64,000 nt of DNA from Galbula dea (taxonomy: Eukaryota; Chordata; Aves; Piciformes; Galbulidae): assembly GCA_013399015.1 (NCBI GenBank), contig VWZX01009119.1:196623-260622 (forward strand). Direction: 5' to 3'. The translations under genes and the position numbers were made by a program. Shown here in pieces: positions 47,129-57,912 of this stretch. Under the pieces are notes generated by a model that was not told where the DNA came from, made no database searches, and was given only the letters and a program-made list of their open reading frames with translations. Position 1 is the stretch's first letter; every line of letters starts with the position of its first letter.

Positions 47129-50100
47129 CTATTTCTCCTGCATCTTCTCCAGGATGGGCACAATCATGTCGAACTTGGGGCGCTTGGCAGGGTCCTCGTT
47201 CATGCAGATCTTCATCAGCTTGCAGATGTGTGGGGAGATGCCAGGAGGGATGGTCGGACGCAGCCCCTCCAGTGCCACCTAGAGAAGGGATGGATTGGGA
47301 ACGGGGACCCAGCCCTGAGGAGACAGGCAGAGCCCTGGGGGGGAGGGTTGATGGCTTCTTCTTGATGACTCTGCCCCAGCCCCAGGGGTCCTGACTGGGT
47401 GCTCTGGACCAGTGCAGGGGCAAGGCCAAGTGCTGGCTTGTGACCTTGGCTCACAACCACCCCAGGAAGGCTCCAGGCTTGGGGCACAGTGGCTGGAAAG
47501 CTGCCCCCAGGAAAAGGACCTGGGAAGGGTGGGATTGGTGGCCAGCAGCTGAAGATGAGGCAGTGTGTGCCTAGGTGGGCAAGAAGGTCTGTTCTCCCAA
47601 GGAACAGGTGATGGGACAAGAGGAAACAACCTCAAGTTGTGCCAGGATAGGTTTAGGTTGCACATAAGGAACAGCTTCCTCTCTGAAGGAGTGGTTAAGC
47701 ATTGGCCCAGGCTGCCCAGGGCAGTGGTGGAGTCCCCATCCTTGGAGGGGTTGGAAAGCCCTGGAGATGTGGTGCTGAGGACCATGGTTTAGTGATGACC
47801 TGGCAGTAATACTTGGACTTGACCCTGAAGAGGTTCCTGATGGCAGGATCCTGCCCAGCTCTCTCCTCACCTTCATGCCTATCTCCATGTTGGACAAGTC
47901 TGCAAACGGCACCTCCCTGGTCACCAGCTCCCACAGCAGCACCGCGAAGCTCCACATGTCAGCCGAGCGCCTGTTGATCTCCTCTGGCTTCTTCTGCAAG
48001 GCTGTGGGGACCCAGCAGGGAGGGTGAGGACAAGGAAGGGACCAGCAGCAAGCAGAGGCCTGGCCACCAGAGTCCCCACTCACCTTCTGGTGCCACCCAG
48101 GCAGGGGCATACATCCTCCCCGGGCACTGGAAGGAGAACTTCACGTCGGCCATGCTGATCCGCGCCGTCATGTCCTCATCGATCTGGGCAGAGAGAGGTG
48201 GTCCTGGGGAGCTGGTCCTGCCCCTGGCTGTGGATGGAAGGTCTGGACCAGGTGCCAGGGACACTGACCATGATGCTGCGGCTGTTGAGGTGGTGGCGAG
48301 GGATAAGGGGCTCCAGCGTGTGCAGGAAGGCCATGCCCCGGGCGATGTCGAAGGCAAACTTCACTGCCTGCATCTGGTCCACCACGAAGTCTGCAGGGAG
48401 GGAGGAGGCAGGAACTTGATGGAGGTGGCAGGAGGGGCAATGGAGGTGGCAGGAGGGCAATGGAGGAGAGGTGTCACCAGCCAGCACTCACTTGTCCCCT
48501 CGTGTAGGACGTTGTAGAGGGAACCATAGGGCATCCAGTGGCTGACAACGATGGGGTGGGGGGCAGGGGGGCACTGGCAGGCTCCCAGCACTGGCAGCAC
48601 GTTGGGGTGAGAGAAGATGCTGCAAGAGAAACCACAGCTCAGAACAGTGGGTGCTGCCCAGGGCCCTTCCTCACTTCCCTGTTCTGCAAAGAGGTGCCTC
48701 CTCATCCTCCCAGGGTCCCCTCACATCCTCTGTGACACAGCTCTGGAGCTCTCCCCCGACTCCCCCAGCCCCTGAGTCAGCAGCCCTGGTTGTCCCTCCC
48801 GGGAATGAGGCCAGGGCTCACCGCAGCTTGGGGTACTCCTCATTGAAGTCTCGGCTCTTGCGTGTGGTCCAGTCCCGGATTTTGAGCATCTTGATGACAA
48901 TGTCGTTGCCTTGCCACCGACCCTTCCACAGCTGCAGGGTGGAGATGGTCACCATCAGAAGGCCCCGAGGGCCCCGAGCACCTCCCAGCTCCTCACGCAG
49001 GGCTCTGGAGCCCACGGGACTGAGGGCTCCTCGGCGACAGGGAGCAGTGATGAGGGCAATGCCTGAGAGCAAACCTTGGACCGTCCATCCTGGGCAGGTG
49101 CCGGCCCCGTGCTGGGACATGGAACCCCCCCAGGACACAGCATGGTCTGTGTGGTCTGCATGGCTGCAGCCACCTCATCCTGGGGCCACCAGGTCTACGA
49201 ACCTCTCCAGACTGGTTCTCGTTGAGTTTCTGGCTCAGGCTCAGCTGTTTGAAGTCTATTCCAGCAAGTTTGTTGAGAGTCCCATTCCCTGGAGGAGGAG
49301 ATGGAGTTGGTGGCCACAGGAACTAACCTCCTGATGTCCTGGAACCGTGGTGGGAGGCAGTGCCCGGGGGACACCACGGTCTTGTGAGGAGCTCCCTTCA
49401 GTGAGGGCATTTCCAGCCCCAAGGGAGCCGTTGGCAGTGTCACCCCCAGGCCAGGAGCCCGCCCACCCTGTGTCCCCTGGGAAGGCTCTGTCCTTACTGG
49501 GACGCGTGCGGGTGGTGCCCTTCCAGAAGGTGTCCTTGTAGGGGATCTTGGTGAGGTTCTGGCCCAGCTTCTCTGCTCGCTCTGGAGGGGGACAGGGGTT
49601 GGGTGGCACAAGAGGTGGGTGGTGCTTAGCTCAGGAGCTGGGCAGTAGCCAGAGGTGGGTTTGAGGGCAGATGAGGACCAACCTTTCAGGAGCTCTCGCA
49701 GTGGGGTCTTGGCTTTGTCCATGGGTGTCTCACCGTATTTGTTGGCAATGCTGACCAAGGCCCCACTGCCCACCAGGTCCTGAGGGAGGAGACAGCAACC
49801 AGCTGGGGATCTTGCTGGCCAATTCTGCACCTCTTCAGGCACACCACATCCCCCCTCGTGCCTACCTCAGGCAGGTGTCAGCTCCCTCGTGCCCACCTCC
49901 CTCAGCCCAGGGCACACCCACCTCAGCCACCTGGTCGTGTCCCCAGAAGCAGGCGTAGTGCAGAGGAGTGTTCCCATGCTCGTTCACTGCGTTGATGTCT
50001 GCTTTGAACTGCATCAGCTGAGGGCAGAGGGACAGTCCCCATGAGCCCAGAGCAGGTCGCTGCCACCACTGCCCTGGCCAGCCTGGGCCAGGCCTTCACA

Positions 50101-51978
50101 ACCCTTTGGGGGGAGAAATTGTTCCTCATGGCCAACCTGAACCTCCCCTGGCACAACTTGAGGCTGTTTCCTCTTGTCCCATCCCTTGTTCCTTGGCAGA
50201 AGAGCCCAAGCCCCACCTGGCTCCAGCCTCCTCTCAGGGAGTTGCAGAGAGCCAGAAGGTCTCCTCTGAGCCTCCTCTTCTCCAGGCTAAGCAAGCCCAG
50301 TTCCCTCAGCTGCTCCTCACAACCCTTGTGCTCTAGACCCTTCCCCACCTTCCTTGCCCTTCTCTGCCCACACTCCAGCACCTCCACGTCCTTCTGGCAG
50401 TGAGGAGCCCAAAAGGGAGCCCAGGCTTGGAGCTGTGGCCTCCCCAGTGCCCAGCCCAAGAGGACAAGCCCTGCCCTAGTCCTGCTGCCACACTAGTGCT
50501 GCTCCAAGCCAGGATGCTCTTGGCCTTCTTGCCCCCCTGGCCACTCTGCTGCCTCATCTTCAGCTGCTGGCCACCAACCCCCCAGGTCCTTTTCCTGGGG
50601 GCAGCTTTCCAGCCACTCTGCCCCAAGCCTGGAGCCAGCACTTGGCCTGGTTGAATCCTGCCAAGCTTGCCCCTAGGCCCAAGGTGGGTGGCCAGGAGTT
50701 GATGGGGATGGTGCTGTGGGCAGTAGGTACCTTCTGGACAATGTCCCGGTGGCCGTGGCTGGCGGCCAGGTGCAGGGGGGTGTCATCCCCCCGGTTCATG
50801 ACGTTGATGCGCGCCCCTCTCATGATCAGCATGTCCACCACGTTGGAGCGACCCTCACGGCAGGCCCAGTGCAAGGGGCTGAAGCCATGGTCATCCCTGT
50901 GGAGATGGCTCTGCTGAGTGCCTGTGGCTCATCCCATGGTGCCCTCCCAGGGCCGAGTGCGGCCACAGAGCTGCCAACAGCACCAGGAGCAGGCAGGTGT
51001 CACCTGCATGTGGCTATGGAGGGGCAGGGGACACCCTGAGCACCTCTCCCCCATCCCTAGGAGGGCCCCAGAGGCCATAGCTAAGTCCCATCTTCTCCAG
51101 GGCTGGATCAGAGGCCCTGGTAGGAGGCAGGTCCCTCCCCCAGCCCCCGGTGCCTGCCCAAGTAAGGCAGGAGGAGACAAGTCAGGCCTTAAAAGGAGAT
51201 TAGGGACCGGTGGGGGTGGGGGGACACTGCATCCCCAGGGCCTCACAGCTCCAGCACACTGACCCCCCACAGGGGCACCCAGTGAGTGCTCCAGACCCTG
51301 GGGACTGGGACACCTCTGTGGGACTGGGACCTCCAGGAGGAACCAAAGCCAAGGCCAAGGGAATCTCCTTGTCCAGAACGATGCTGTGGGCTGAGGAGGG
51401 ACCTTTGGGGTGTGGGCAGTGGCTGTGGCCCACAGGCCATGGAGATGTCTGCTCTAAGCCTGGCCTGAACAGCATTCTCCAGGTCAGACGAGTTGTCCCG
51501 TGTGACCTCCTGGAGCAGGGAACGTGTTGTGGGGAGGAGAGACCCGAACGTGAGAGCCCTGCAGAGCTCCTGCCCCTGGTGTGGTTCCCAACCCTCCTGT
51601 CAGACTCCTCCCAGGAGAGCGGATGGGGCCAGCAGCCACCCAGCCCAGCTGGCCACTCCGGGACAGGGAGGTTCTCCCCAGGGTGCTTACGGCCAACCTC
51701 TGGCCGAGGTGGTCAAGGGCTGAGGAAGCAGCCGGAGGATCTGTGGCTTCATGCCTCTGTGATGCCGTAACTTCCTCCGGGGAGGAGGAGCTGAGTCCCA
51801 CCGGCTGTCCAGGCACCAGATGCGCGGAAACTGGCCACAGGCACGGCCCAGCCCTGTCCCTGTTCCCGTCCCTGTCCCCTCCTGCTCACCCCTGGTTGAG
51901 GTCGTTCTCGGTGTTGTCTAGCCACAGGCGCACAGCCACCGCGTTGCCTTCCCGGCACTGTGTGAAGATGTCGTCCAT
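47129..51978 (-). CDS. ILK: integrin-linked kinase (pseudokinase)
   Basis: Scaffold of the ILK-PINCH-parvin complex that links beta-integrin tails to actin at focal adhesions. Coding exons in transcript order: 51978-51890, 50896-50731, 50017-49922, 49779-49683, 49581-49498, 49288-49203, 48931-48822, 48619-48492, 48390-48269, 48183-48084, 48001-47871, 47278-47129. They sum to 1359 nt, giving 452 aa, the human length. N-terminal ankyrin repeats ([34 protein letters not shown]) are followed by a pleckstrin-like linker ([16 protein letters not shown]) and the kinase-like domain. Pseudokinase features are kept: Lys220 in NDIVIK, DVK in place of DFG ([10 protein letters not shown]), and no HRD catalytic Asp (PRHHLNSR). 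The start lies in ACCATGG. A 12-base 5'UTR piece precedes it in the same exon, and the first non-coding exon is predicted at about 54864-54940. The donor after 49203 is weak (GAG|gttcgtag). Confidence 0.97.
47585..47823 (+). mobile_element. CR1 LINE 3' fragment, sense to window (antisense to ILK)
   Basis: It has 'gatgggacaagaggaaac', 'ctgcccagggcagtggtgg' and 'gatgtggtgctgaggacc'. It lies in the last ILK intron, opposite to ILK transcription. Confidence 0.87.
50060..50640 (-). mobile_element. CR1 LINE 3' fragment, antisense (long)
   Basis: It covers the same region as the 700-1282 and 35440-35920 copies in reverse: 'ctgccctggccagcctggg', 'gttcctcatggccaacctga', 'cttctccaggctaagcaagc', 'ccagcccaagaggacaagc'. 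It is in the same orientation as ILK, in the intron between the second and third coding exons. Confidence 0.9.
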
Positions 51979-52009
51979 GGTGGCTCTCGCTGCGGGGAGG
52001 AGTGGGTGA

Positions 52010-53500
52010 GGACGCGAGGGGGTTCCTGTCCCCTTGTCCCCGTGTCCTCTGCCTCACCGCCACCCATCCCTTGGGATTGGGACATCACCTCCCACAGCCT
52101 CTCCGCTGGGATGACAGGAGCTTCCTGTCCTGTCCCGTTGGACGCTGCAGGGACAGCTGAGGGCTGGGGATGGAGCCGGGCCGGGAGCTGAGGGGAAGCT
52201 CAGGACCGAGCGCTCAGCACCCACAGGAAGCAGATCTGCCACCCCCAGGCTTATCTCCAGGCACAGCTGGACCCTGGTGACCACATCTCCTGGAGCTGGC
52301 GCTGGAGGGGGTCCAGCACCCCCTGCCCGAGGTCCCACAGCCCCTCCCAGTGTCCAGCTCTCACCCAGCCTGGGCTGAGCATTGTGCTCAGGGCCTGGCA
52401 CCCCAAGGGTCCACCAGCTCCCCCCAGCTCTCCACTCTAACCAAGACCTCCCAGCCCAAGGCATGTCCTGGTCCTGTCTTTGACCACAGACCCGTGGAGA
52501 CCTAGCCCCCGAGGTGGGGGGGGGGTCCCTGCCCTGGAATTGCACTGGGGCCTGGGACTGTCCTCAGCAAGGAACATGGCATGGGGACAGGCTGAGAGGG
52601 ATGGCTCTAAGCCGGGACCCTGCAGGGGCTGGTGCTCACGCAGCTGCAGAGGGACCCTGGCCCAGGACCCTGCCCCCAGGACAGCCACTGTGCCCCTGCC
52701 CCATGCTCTGGGCAGTGACATGGGGCAAGGGACACAAGGGACCTGGACCCTGACAGGACCATCAGCTCTGGCACATCCAGGGCATGGCTCAGCAGGGACA
52801 GGGGACAGGACAGCCCTGCCTGTGGGGCCACCACTACTGTGCCAAACCTTGTGTCCTGCCAGCCCTGGAGCCCCTGGGTACTGGGATGGAGCATGGTGGA
52901 AGGGGGGGATGTGGAACCCAGCCTGGTCCAGGGGCAGTGACATCATGTGGGGGTAGGAGGGGACCCAGAGCACACAGAACTCATGGCGCTGAGGTCTGGG
53001 AGGGGGTTGGGGGTTGTGGTGTGGGGGTCTAGGATGAGGGGTATGGGGGCCAGAGAGACCTGGAGCACACAGGGGCTGTGGTTCTGGGGTCTGAGTGACT
53101 TAGGGGCTGTGCAGGGTGAGGTGCTGGGGTCTGGGATGTGGTAGGGGTGACCCAGGGCACACTGGAGACCTGCTGTGAGGCCTGGAGCAGTGGGCTGGTG
53201 GCACTGTCCCTAGGCTGGGCTTCTCACCCAGACCAGGGAGGGGGCACCCCATGGACACCTTGTCCCTGTGGGAGTTGTCACCACCGTCACTGCCACCTCT
53301 CTGCCACCACTAGCCCCTTCCCCTGCTCAGCCCAGGGCTGTTGGGGTCTTCCTGCCTGCCACCACACCAACCCCTGGCCCTAGCCTCTTCCAGCATCCTC
53401 CTGCCCAAAACGAGGGATCCTCTGCTCTGTCACAGCCAAGTGGCCACTGCTGAGCCCCTGTGGATCCTTCCCTCATCATGAGCATGGAACCAGGGAAAGA
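52010..53500. other. ILK intron 1, no other gene seen
   Basis: Non-coding between the ILK start exon and the promoter region. It has G-rich degenerate 'tggggtctgggg'-like stretches at 52970-53140. No exon or RNA gene recognised. Confidence 0.55.
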
Positions 53501-53504
53501 GCTG

Positions 53505-53750
53505 AGGTGGAGAAGACATTCAAGCTCATCAAGTCCAACCGTTCCCCAGCACTGCCAGGTCACCACTAACCCATGGCCCTCAGCACCACATCTCCAGGGC
53601 TTTCCAGCCCCTCCAGGGATGGGGACTCCACCACTGCCCTGGCCAGCCTGGGCCAGGCCTTCACAACCCCTTTGGGGAAGAAATTGTTCCTCATGGCCAA
53701 CCTGAACCTCCCCTGACACAACTCGAAGCTGTTTCCTCTCGCCCTGCCGA
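53505..53750 (-). mobile_element. CR1 LINE 3' fragment, antisense
   Basis: It has 'attcaagctcatcaagtcc', 'ccctcagcaccacatctccag', 'ccctccagggatggggac' and 'gttcctcatggccaacctga'. It lies in ILK intron 1. Confidence 0.9.
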
Positions 53751-53964
53751 TGTACAGGCTCAGGCCACCCAGTGCCACCTCCCTGGCCCTATCCCCAGCC
53801 CCTCTGTGCGGTCACAGTCCTGCCCCCTGGGCCTGTCCGGTCCCACCGGTGCTGACCCCACACCGGTCCCGGGGAAGCCCCTCCGAACACTCCGATCAGC
53901 CCCAGGCCGTGATCCCCACCCGGGCCCCGGTTCTGCAGTTCCCCGTCTCTGCCCCGCTCCGGTN

Positions 53965-54624
53965 GGTCCCTGCCGCAGCCCACTCTGACCCGCACCGGCC
54001 CCGATCCAGGCCCATCCTGTCCCCCGCCGCATTCCGGCCCGGTCCCGTCCGAGCCAACCGTCGGCCCGAGCCCCGCTCCCCGCTCCCGCTCCCCGTCCCG
54101 GTCCCGTTCCCGTCCGCCCTTACCGGCTCGGCGGCGGCGCAGGGCGCGGCTGCGGCGGGCGCGGGACAGCGCGTGAGCTCCGCCCGCCGGGCAGCGCCCC
54201 CTGCCGGATCGCGGCCGCACTGCACCGGCACCGGCCACGGGGCACCGGGAGGGGGCGGAGCCAACCGGACAGGGGGCGGGGGCGAGTGCGGAGAGGGCGT
54301 GGAGAAGGAGAAGGGGCGGGACGAGGCGATGCTGTTCGGCTTCCCGGTCGCTGGAGGCGCTGTTGTCGCGGGTGCTGTCGGGATTGCTCTGTCCCCGCGG
54401 TGCTTCCCGCACGTGGGTACCGGCGGCCGGGCAGCCGCTGGCGGGCCCGGCCCTAGTCCTCCCGCCGTACCGGCCGCGCCAGGGCAGCGGTTCCGCGGCC
54501 CGGCCCAGGCAGGTCCTGCCGCCATGTTTGTGGAGGAGGAGTGGGAGGACGTGGCAGGGCCCCGTGGCGCCCCGCAGGCCCCGGGACGCCCGGTAAGGGA
54601 ACGGTAAGGGAGTAGGCGGCGGGG
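53965..54624. repeat. 660-bp duplicate of the ILK/RRP8 promoter region (copy 1)
   Basis: Matches 54705-55364 at an exact 740-bp offset; no mismatch was seen in the lines compared. The copy starts the base after an N (53964) and ends the base before an N (54625). It repeats the ILK first-exon donor, the GC boxes and the RRP8 start exon (ATG at 54524). Most likely a misplaced assembly contig, not a real duplication. Confidence 0.9.
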
Positions 54625-54863
54625 NCGCCCGGGCCCCCGCCGCCCCGAATGTGCCTCGGGCCCCCCAGCCCCGGCCTAGATCTCCCCGAACGGAAGCCGG
54701 TCCCGGTCCCTGCCGCAGCCCACTCTGACCCGCACCGGCCCCGATCCAGGCCCATCCTGTCCCCCGCCGCATTCCGGCCCGGTCCCGTCCGAGCCAACCG
54801 TCGGCCCGAGCCCCGCTCCCCGCTCCCGCTCCCCGTCCCGGTCCCGTTCCCGTCCGCCCTTAC

Positions 54864-54940
54864 CGGCTCGGCGGCGGCGCAGGGCGCGGCTGCGGCGGGC
54901 GCGGGACAGCGCGTGAGCTCCGCCCGCCGGGCAGCGCCCC
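54864..54940 (-). other. ILK: predicted ILK 5'UTR exon 1
   Basis: On the ILK strand a GC-rich stretch ends in GAGCCG|gtaagggcgg, a strong donor (+ strand 54862-54863). It is the only convincing donor in the promoter region pointing toward the ILK start exon. The transcription start, and so the upper limit, cannot be fixed from sequence. Confidence 0.5.
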
Positions 54941-55263
54941 CTGCCGGATCGCGGCCGCACTGCACCGGCACCGGCCACGGGGCACCGGGAGGGGGCGGAG
55001 CCAACCGGACAGGGGGCGGGGGCGAGTGCGGAGAGGGCGTGGAGAAGGAGAAGGGGCGGGACGAGGCGATGCTGTTCGGCTTCCCGGTCGCTGGAGGCGC
55101 TGTTGTCGCGGGTGCTGTCGGGATTGCTCTGTCCCCGCGGTGCTTCCCGCACGTGGGTACCGGCGGCCGGGCAGCCGCTGGCGGGCCCGGCCCTAGTCCT
55201 CCCGCCGTACCGGCCGCGCCAGGGCAGCGGTTCCGCGGCCCGGCCCAGGCAGGTCCTGCCGCC
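54941..55263. promoter_or_regulatory. bidirectional ILK / RRP8 promoter
   Basis: A CpG-dense stretch between divergent genes with GC boxes (GGGGCGG at about 54992 and 55013) and a CACGTG at 55150-55155. No TATA box is visible. Head-to-head ILK and RRP8 is also the mammalian arrangement. Confidence 0.7.
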
Positions 55264-57572
55264 ATGTTTGTGGAGGAGGAGTGGGAGGACGTGGCAGGGC
55301 CCCGTGGCGCCCCGCAGGCCCCGGGACGCCCGGTAAGGGAACGGTAAGGGAGTAGGCGGCGGGGCAGGGCTGGGCTGGGCTGGGCCGGGCCAGGCCCCGG
55401 GCATGGAGGAGGTAACCGGTTCCCTCCCCTCCTCTGCAGGGCCCCGCAGCGGGGAAGCGTCGGCGGTTATCAGGGGTCTGCGCGGCCGAGTCCGGCCGGA
55501 ACGAGAAACCGGTGCGGAAGCGTCCCGGGAGGCGGCGCAAGGTCGCGAAGCGCCGGACGGAGGAGACGGAGAAGGACGAGGGCTCCCGGGAAGCTGGCCC
55601 CGGACAGCAGCGGCCGGAGAGAGGTAGAAGCGGCGGGGCAGATATCGGGGAGGGGCCGCGGAGGCTGAGTCGGAGGCAGCGGCGGAAGAAGCGTTTCCTG
55701 AAGGGTGATCCCCCGGCGGGGCCCGAGGGGGAGCAGGGACCGGGAGCGGAGGCCCCGGGGCTGCCCAGCAGGGAGCCGGCTCCCGTGGGGCGCTCGGAGG
55801 CTTTGCGGGCGCGGATGGAGGAACGGCTGCAGGGCGCCCGGTTCCGGTACATCAACCAGCAGCTCTACACGTCCAGCAGCAGGGAAGCAGCTGAGCTCTT
55901 CCGCAGCGACCCCGAGGCCTTCGACATCTATCACCGAGGCTTTGCCCGGCAAGTGGCCCAGTGGCCCCTGAACCCCGTGGACAGCATCATCCGGTACCTG
56001 CGGCGGCGGTGAGCAACTGGAAAGGCCGCTGGGGAGCACTGGTGTGCACTGGGGAGCACTGGAAGGACCAACCTGAGCTTGTGTTCTCCCCAGGCCCTCC
56101 TCGTTGGTGGTGGCCGATATGGGCTGTGGGGACTGCAAGATCGCCAAGAGCATCCGGAACAAGGTTCACTGCTTTGACCTGGTCCCACTGAGCCCTCAGG
56201 TCACTGTCTGTGACATGGCCAAGGTATGGGACAGGTGGGGAGGGTGGCTCTGTGAGGGGACAGTGGGTCCTTGGGGGCATGGGCTGAGGGCAGTGGCTCT
56301 CTGAGGGGGACAATGGCACGGATCCCAGAGGCGCATTGGAGCAGGGAAAGGCTGCCCCAGCCTCATGGCCATCCTCACCCTCCTTCTCCCCGGGGGTTGT
56401 CCTCATGGGTGTTCTCAGGTCCCTTTGGTGGCAGAGTCGATTGACATCGCCGTGTTCTGCCTGGCACTGATGGGCACCAACCTGCGGGAGATCCTGGAGG
56501 AGGCCAACCGTGTGCTGAAGGCAGGGTGGGCAGAGACTGGGGCAGGCTGGTGGTGGGTGGTAGGTGGGTGGTATTAGGGTGGTGTAGGAGATGTAGGCTG
56601 CCCCTGGGGAGAGCAGTGGTGAGAGGAGGCACCAGGCTCTGCAACAGGAGGTCCCACCACTGCCACTGCTCAGGGCTGGGGTGTCCCACAGGGGCACACT
56701 GCTGGTGGCTGAGGTGGCGAGTCGTTTTGAGGACGTGAGGACCTTCCTGAAGGCTATGGCACAGTTGGGCTTCAAGAGTGTCTCCAAGGTGTGTCCTCAG
56801 TGTGACTAGTGCTGTGACCAGGAAGCTCTGAAAAGGAGCTCGTGGTCCAGGGTAGCAGGAGACCTTCCTGCTCTGGGCACAGGGGAGGGTGGCACAGCCT
56901 AGCCTGGTGCTGGGGGGCAGTGGAGACAGCATGGGGGCGTCTTGGGGGTGTGGAGTGTGGGGATTAGGAGGACCTGAGGCACACTGGAGGTCTTGGTGCT
57001 GGGGTCCAGGGTACTTGGGGCACACAGGGCCTGAGGTGGTGGAGTCCAGGATGGGGTGGGGGTGACCCAGGGCACGCCGAGGATGTGATGTGGGGCCTGA
57101 GGGAGGTGATGTTGGAGTCTGGGAGTGGGTTGGTGGTCCCAGGACCCAAGGGGATGTGGGGTGAGGTTTGGAGTCCTGGGGCTGGGTGGGGGCAGCAAGG
57201 GGTCTTGGGGTCTGCGGGGAGGTTGTGATAGGTTGGGGGTCTTGGGGTCGGTGGGGAGATAGTGATGGAGTTTGGGGTCCTGGGAACTGTTAGGGGTCCC
57301 AGTGCCCGTAGGGACACGGGGTGGTGATGGGGTTTGGGGGTGGGTTGAGTGGTCCCAGAGCACACAGGGAGGTGGGGTGAGGTTTGGGGTCCTGAGGCCC
57401 AGTAGGCAGCTGGGGGCCCCGTGACCTGGGAGGAGGTCGTGATGGGTTTGGGGTTCCCTAGGACCTCTCCAGCACCTTCTTCTTCTTGCTGGAGTTCACC
57501 AAGACAGGACCTCCGCGGCCCGGCCCGGCCCCCGCCCTGCGCCTGCGGCCATGTCTGTACAAGAAGCGGTGA
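55264..57572 (+). CDS. RRP8: ribosomal RNA-processing protein 8 (nucleomethylin)
   Basis: SAM-dependent nucleolar methyltransferase that makes m1A in the large-subunit rRNA; in mammals it also acts in the eNoSC silencing complex. Exons: 55264-55332, 55440-56008, 56094-56223, 56419-56525, 56692-56788, 57462-57572. All are GT-AG and in frame, giving 360 aa (human 456). An acidic start (MFVEEEWED) precedes a basic, low-complexity region with KRR clusters (nucleolar targeting likely), which is shorter than in mammals and explains the length difference. The methyltransferase core follows: FRYINQQLY, the DPEAF/YHRGF segment, motif [11 protein letters not shown] (about residues 218-227), CLALMGTN, the EEANRVLK helix, [10 protein letters not shown], and a C-terminus ending in PCLYKKR. 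The first exon is also present in the duplicated segment at 54524. ILK lies head-to-head. Confidence 0.95.
56930..57420. repeat. G-rich degenerate repeat in last RRP8 intron
   Basis: Recurrent 'tggggtcttggggt'-like units with no fixed period between the fifth and sixth RRP8 exons. Low complexity on both strands. No exon seen. Confidence 0.55.
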
Positions 57573-57579
57573 GGGGCGG

Positions 57580-57912
57580 GGCCAGGCGGAGGCACGCCCC
57601 CCGCCGCGCCCCAGCCAATAGAACGCCTGCAAGATGCGCTGTGGGCTCGGCTACGCTGGGTGACCCTGGCCCACGCCCGCAGCGCCTTTGGGGCGGAGCT
57701 ATTGCTGTTGGTCCCGCCCCTTTGCGCGCAGCACCAATGGGGCGCGGTGGTGGGAGGAGTTCTTTGGCCTGGCCCCACCCCCGTGCGTTGCAGTGTCCAA
57801 TAAAAATGCTGCTTCCGGACGTGGTTGTTGCTGAGTGGGCGGGGTCGGGCCGGGTCGGGGCTGCGCCTGCGCGGTATGCGGGGGGCCTGCGCGGCGGCTG
57901 CTCGGGACCGGG
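57580..57912 (+). promoter_or_regulatory. promoter region of the FBXW7-like gene / RRP8 3' end
   Basis: CpG-rich, with CCAAT at 57615-57619, 57734-57738 and 57797-57801 and an NRF1-like TGCGCCTGCGCG at 57862-57873. The last CCAAT overlaps an AATAAA at 57799-57804, the first usable poly(A) signal for RRP8. The two genes are therefore extremely close, and one motif could serve both as signal and as promoter element. Confidence 0.6.
57799..57804 (+). terminator. poly(A) signal, probably RRP8
   Basis: AATAAA, 227 bp after the RRP8 stop and 109 bp before the next gene's start codon. Confidence 0.6.

Larger units (their letters stand above)
54705..55364. repeat. 660-bp duplicate of the ILK/RRP8 promoter region (copy 2)
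   Basis: The copy that continues into RRP8 exon 2, and so the one used for the gene models. See 53965-54624 for the sister copy. Confidence 0.9.

Noticed and set aside
54524..54607. Second RRP8 first exon as a real alternative start
   Set aside because: It lies inside the repeated segment bounded by Ns, so an assembly artefact is the simpler explanation.
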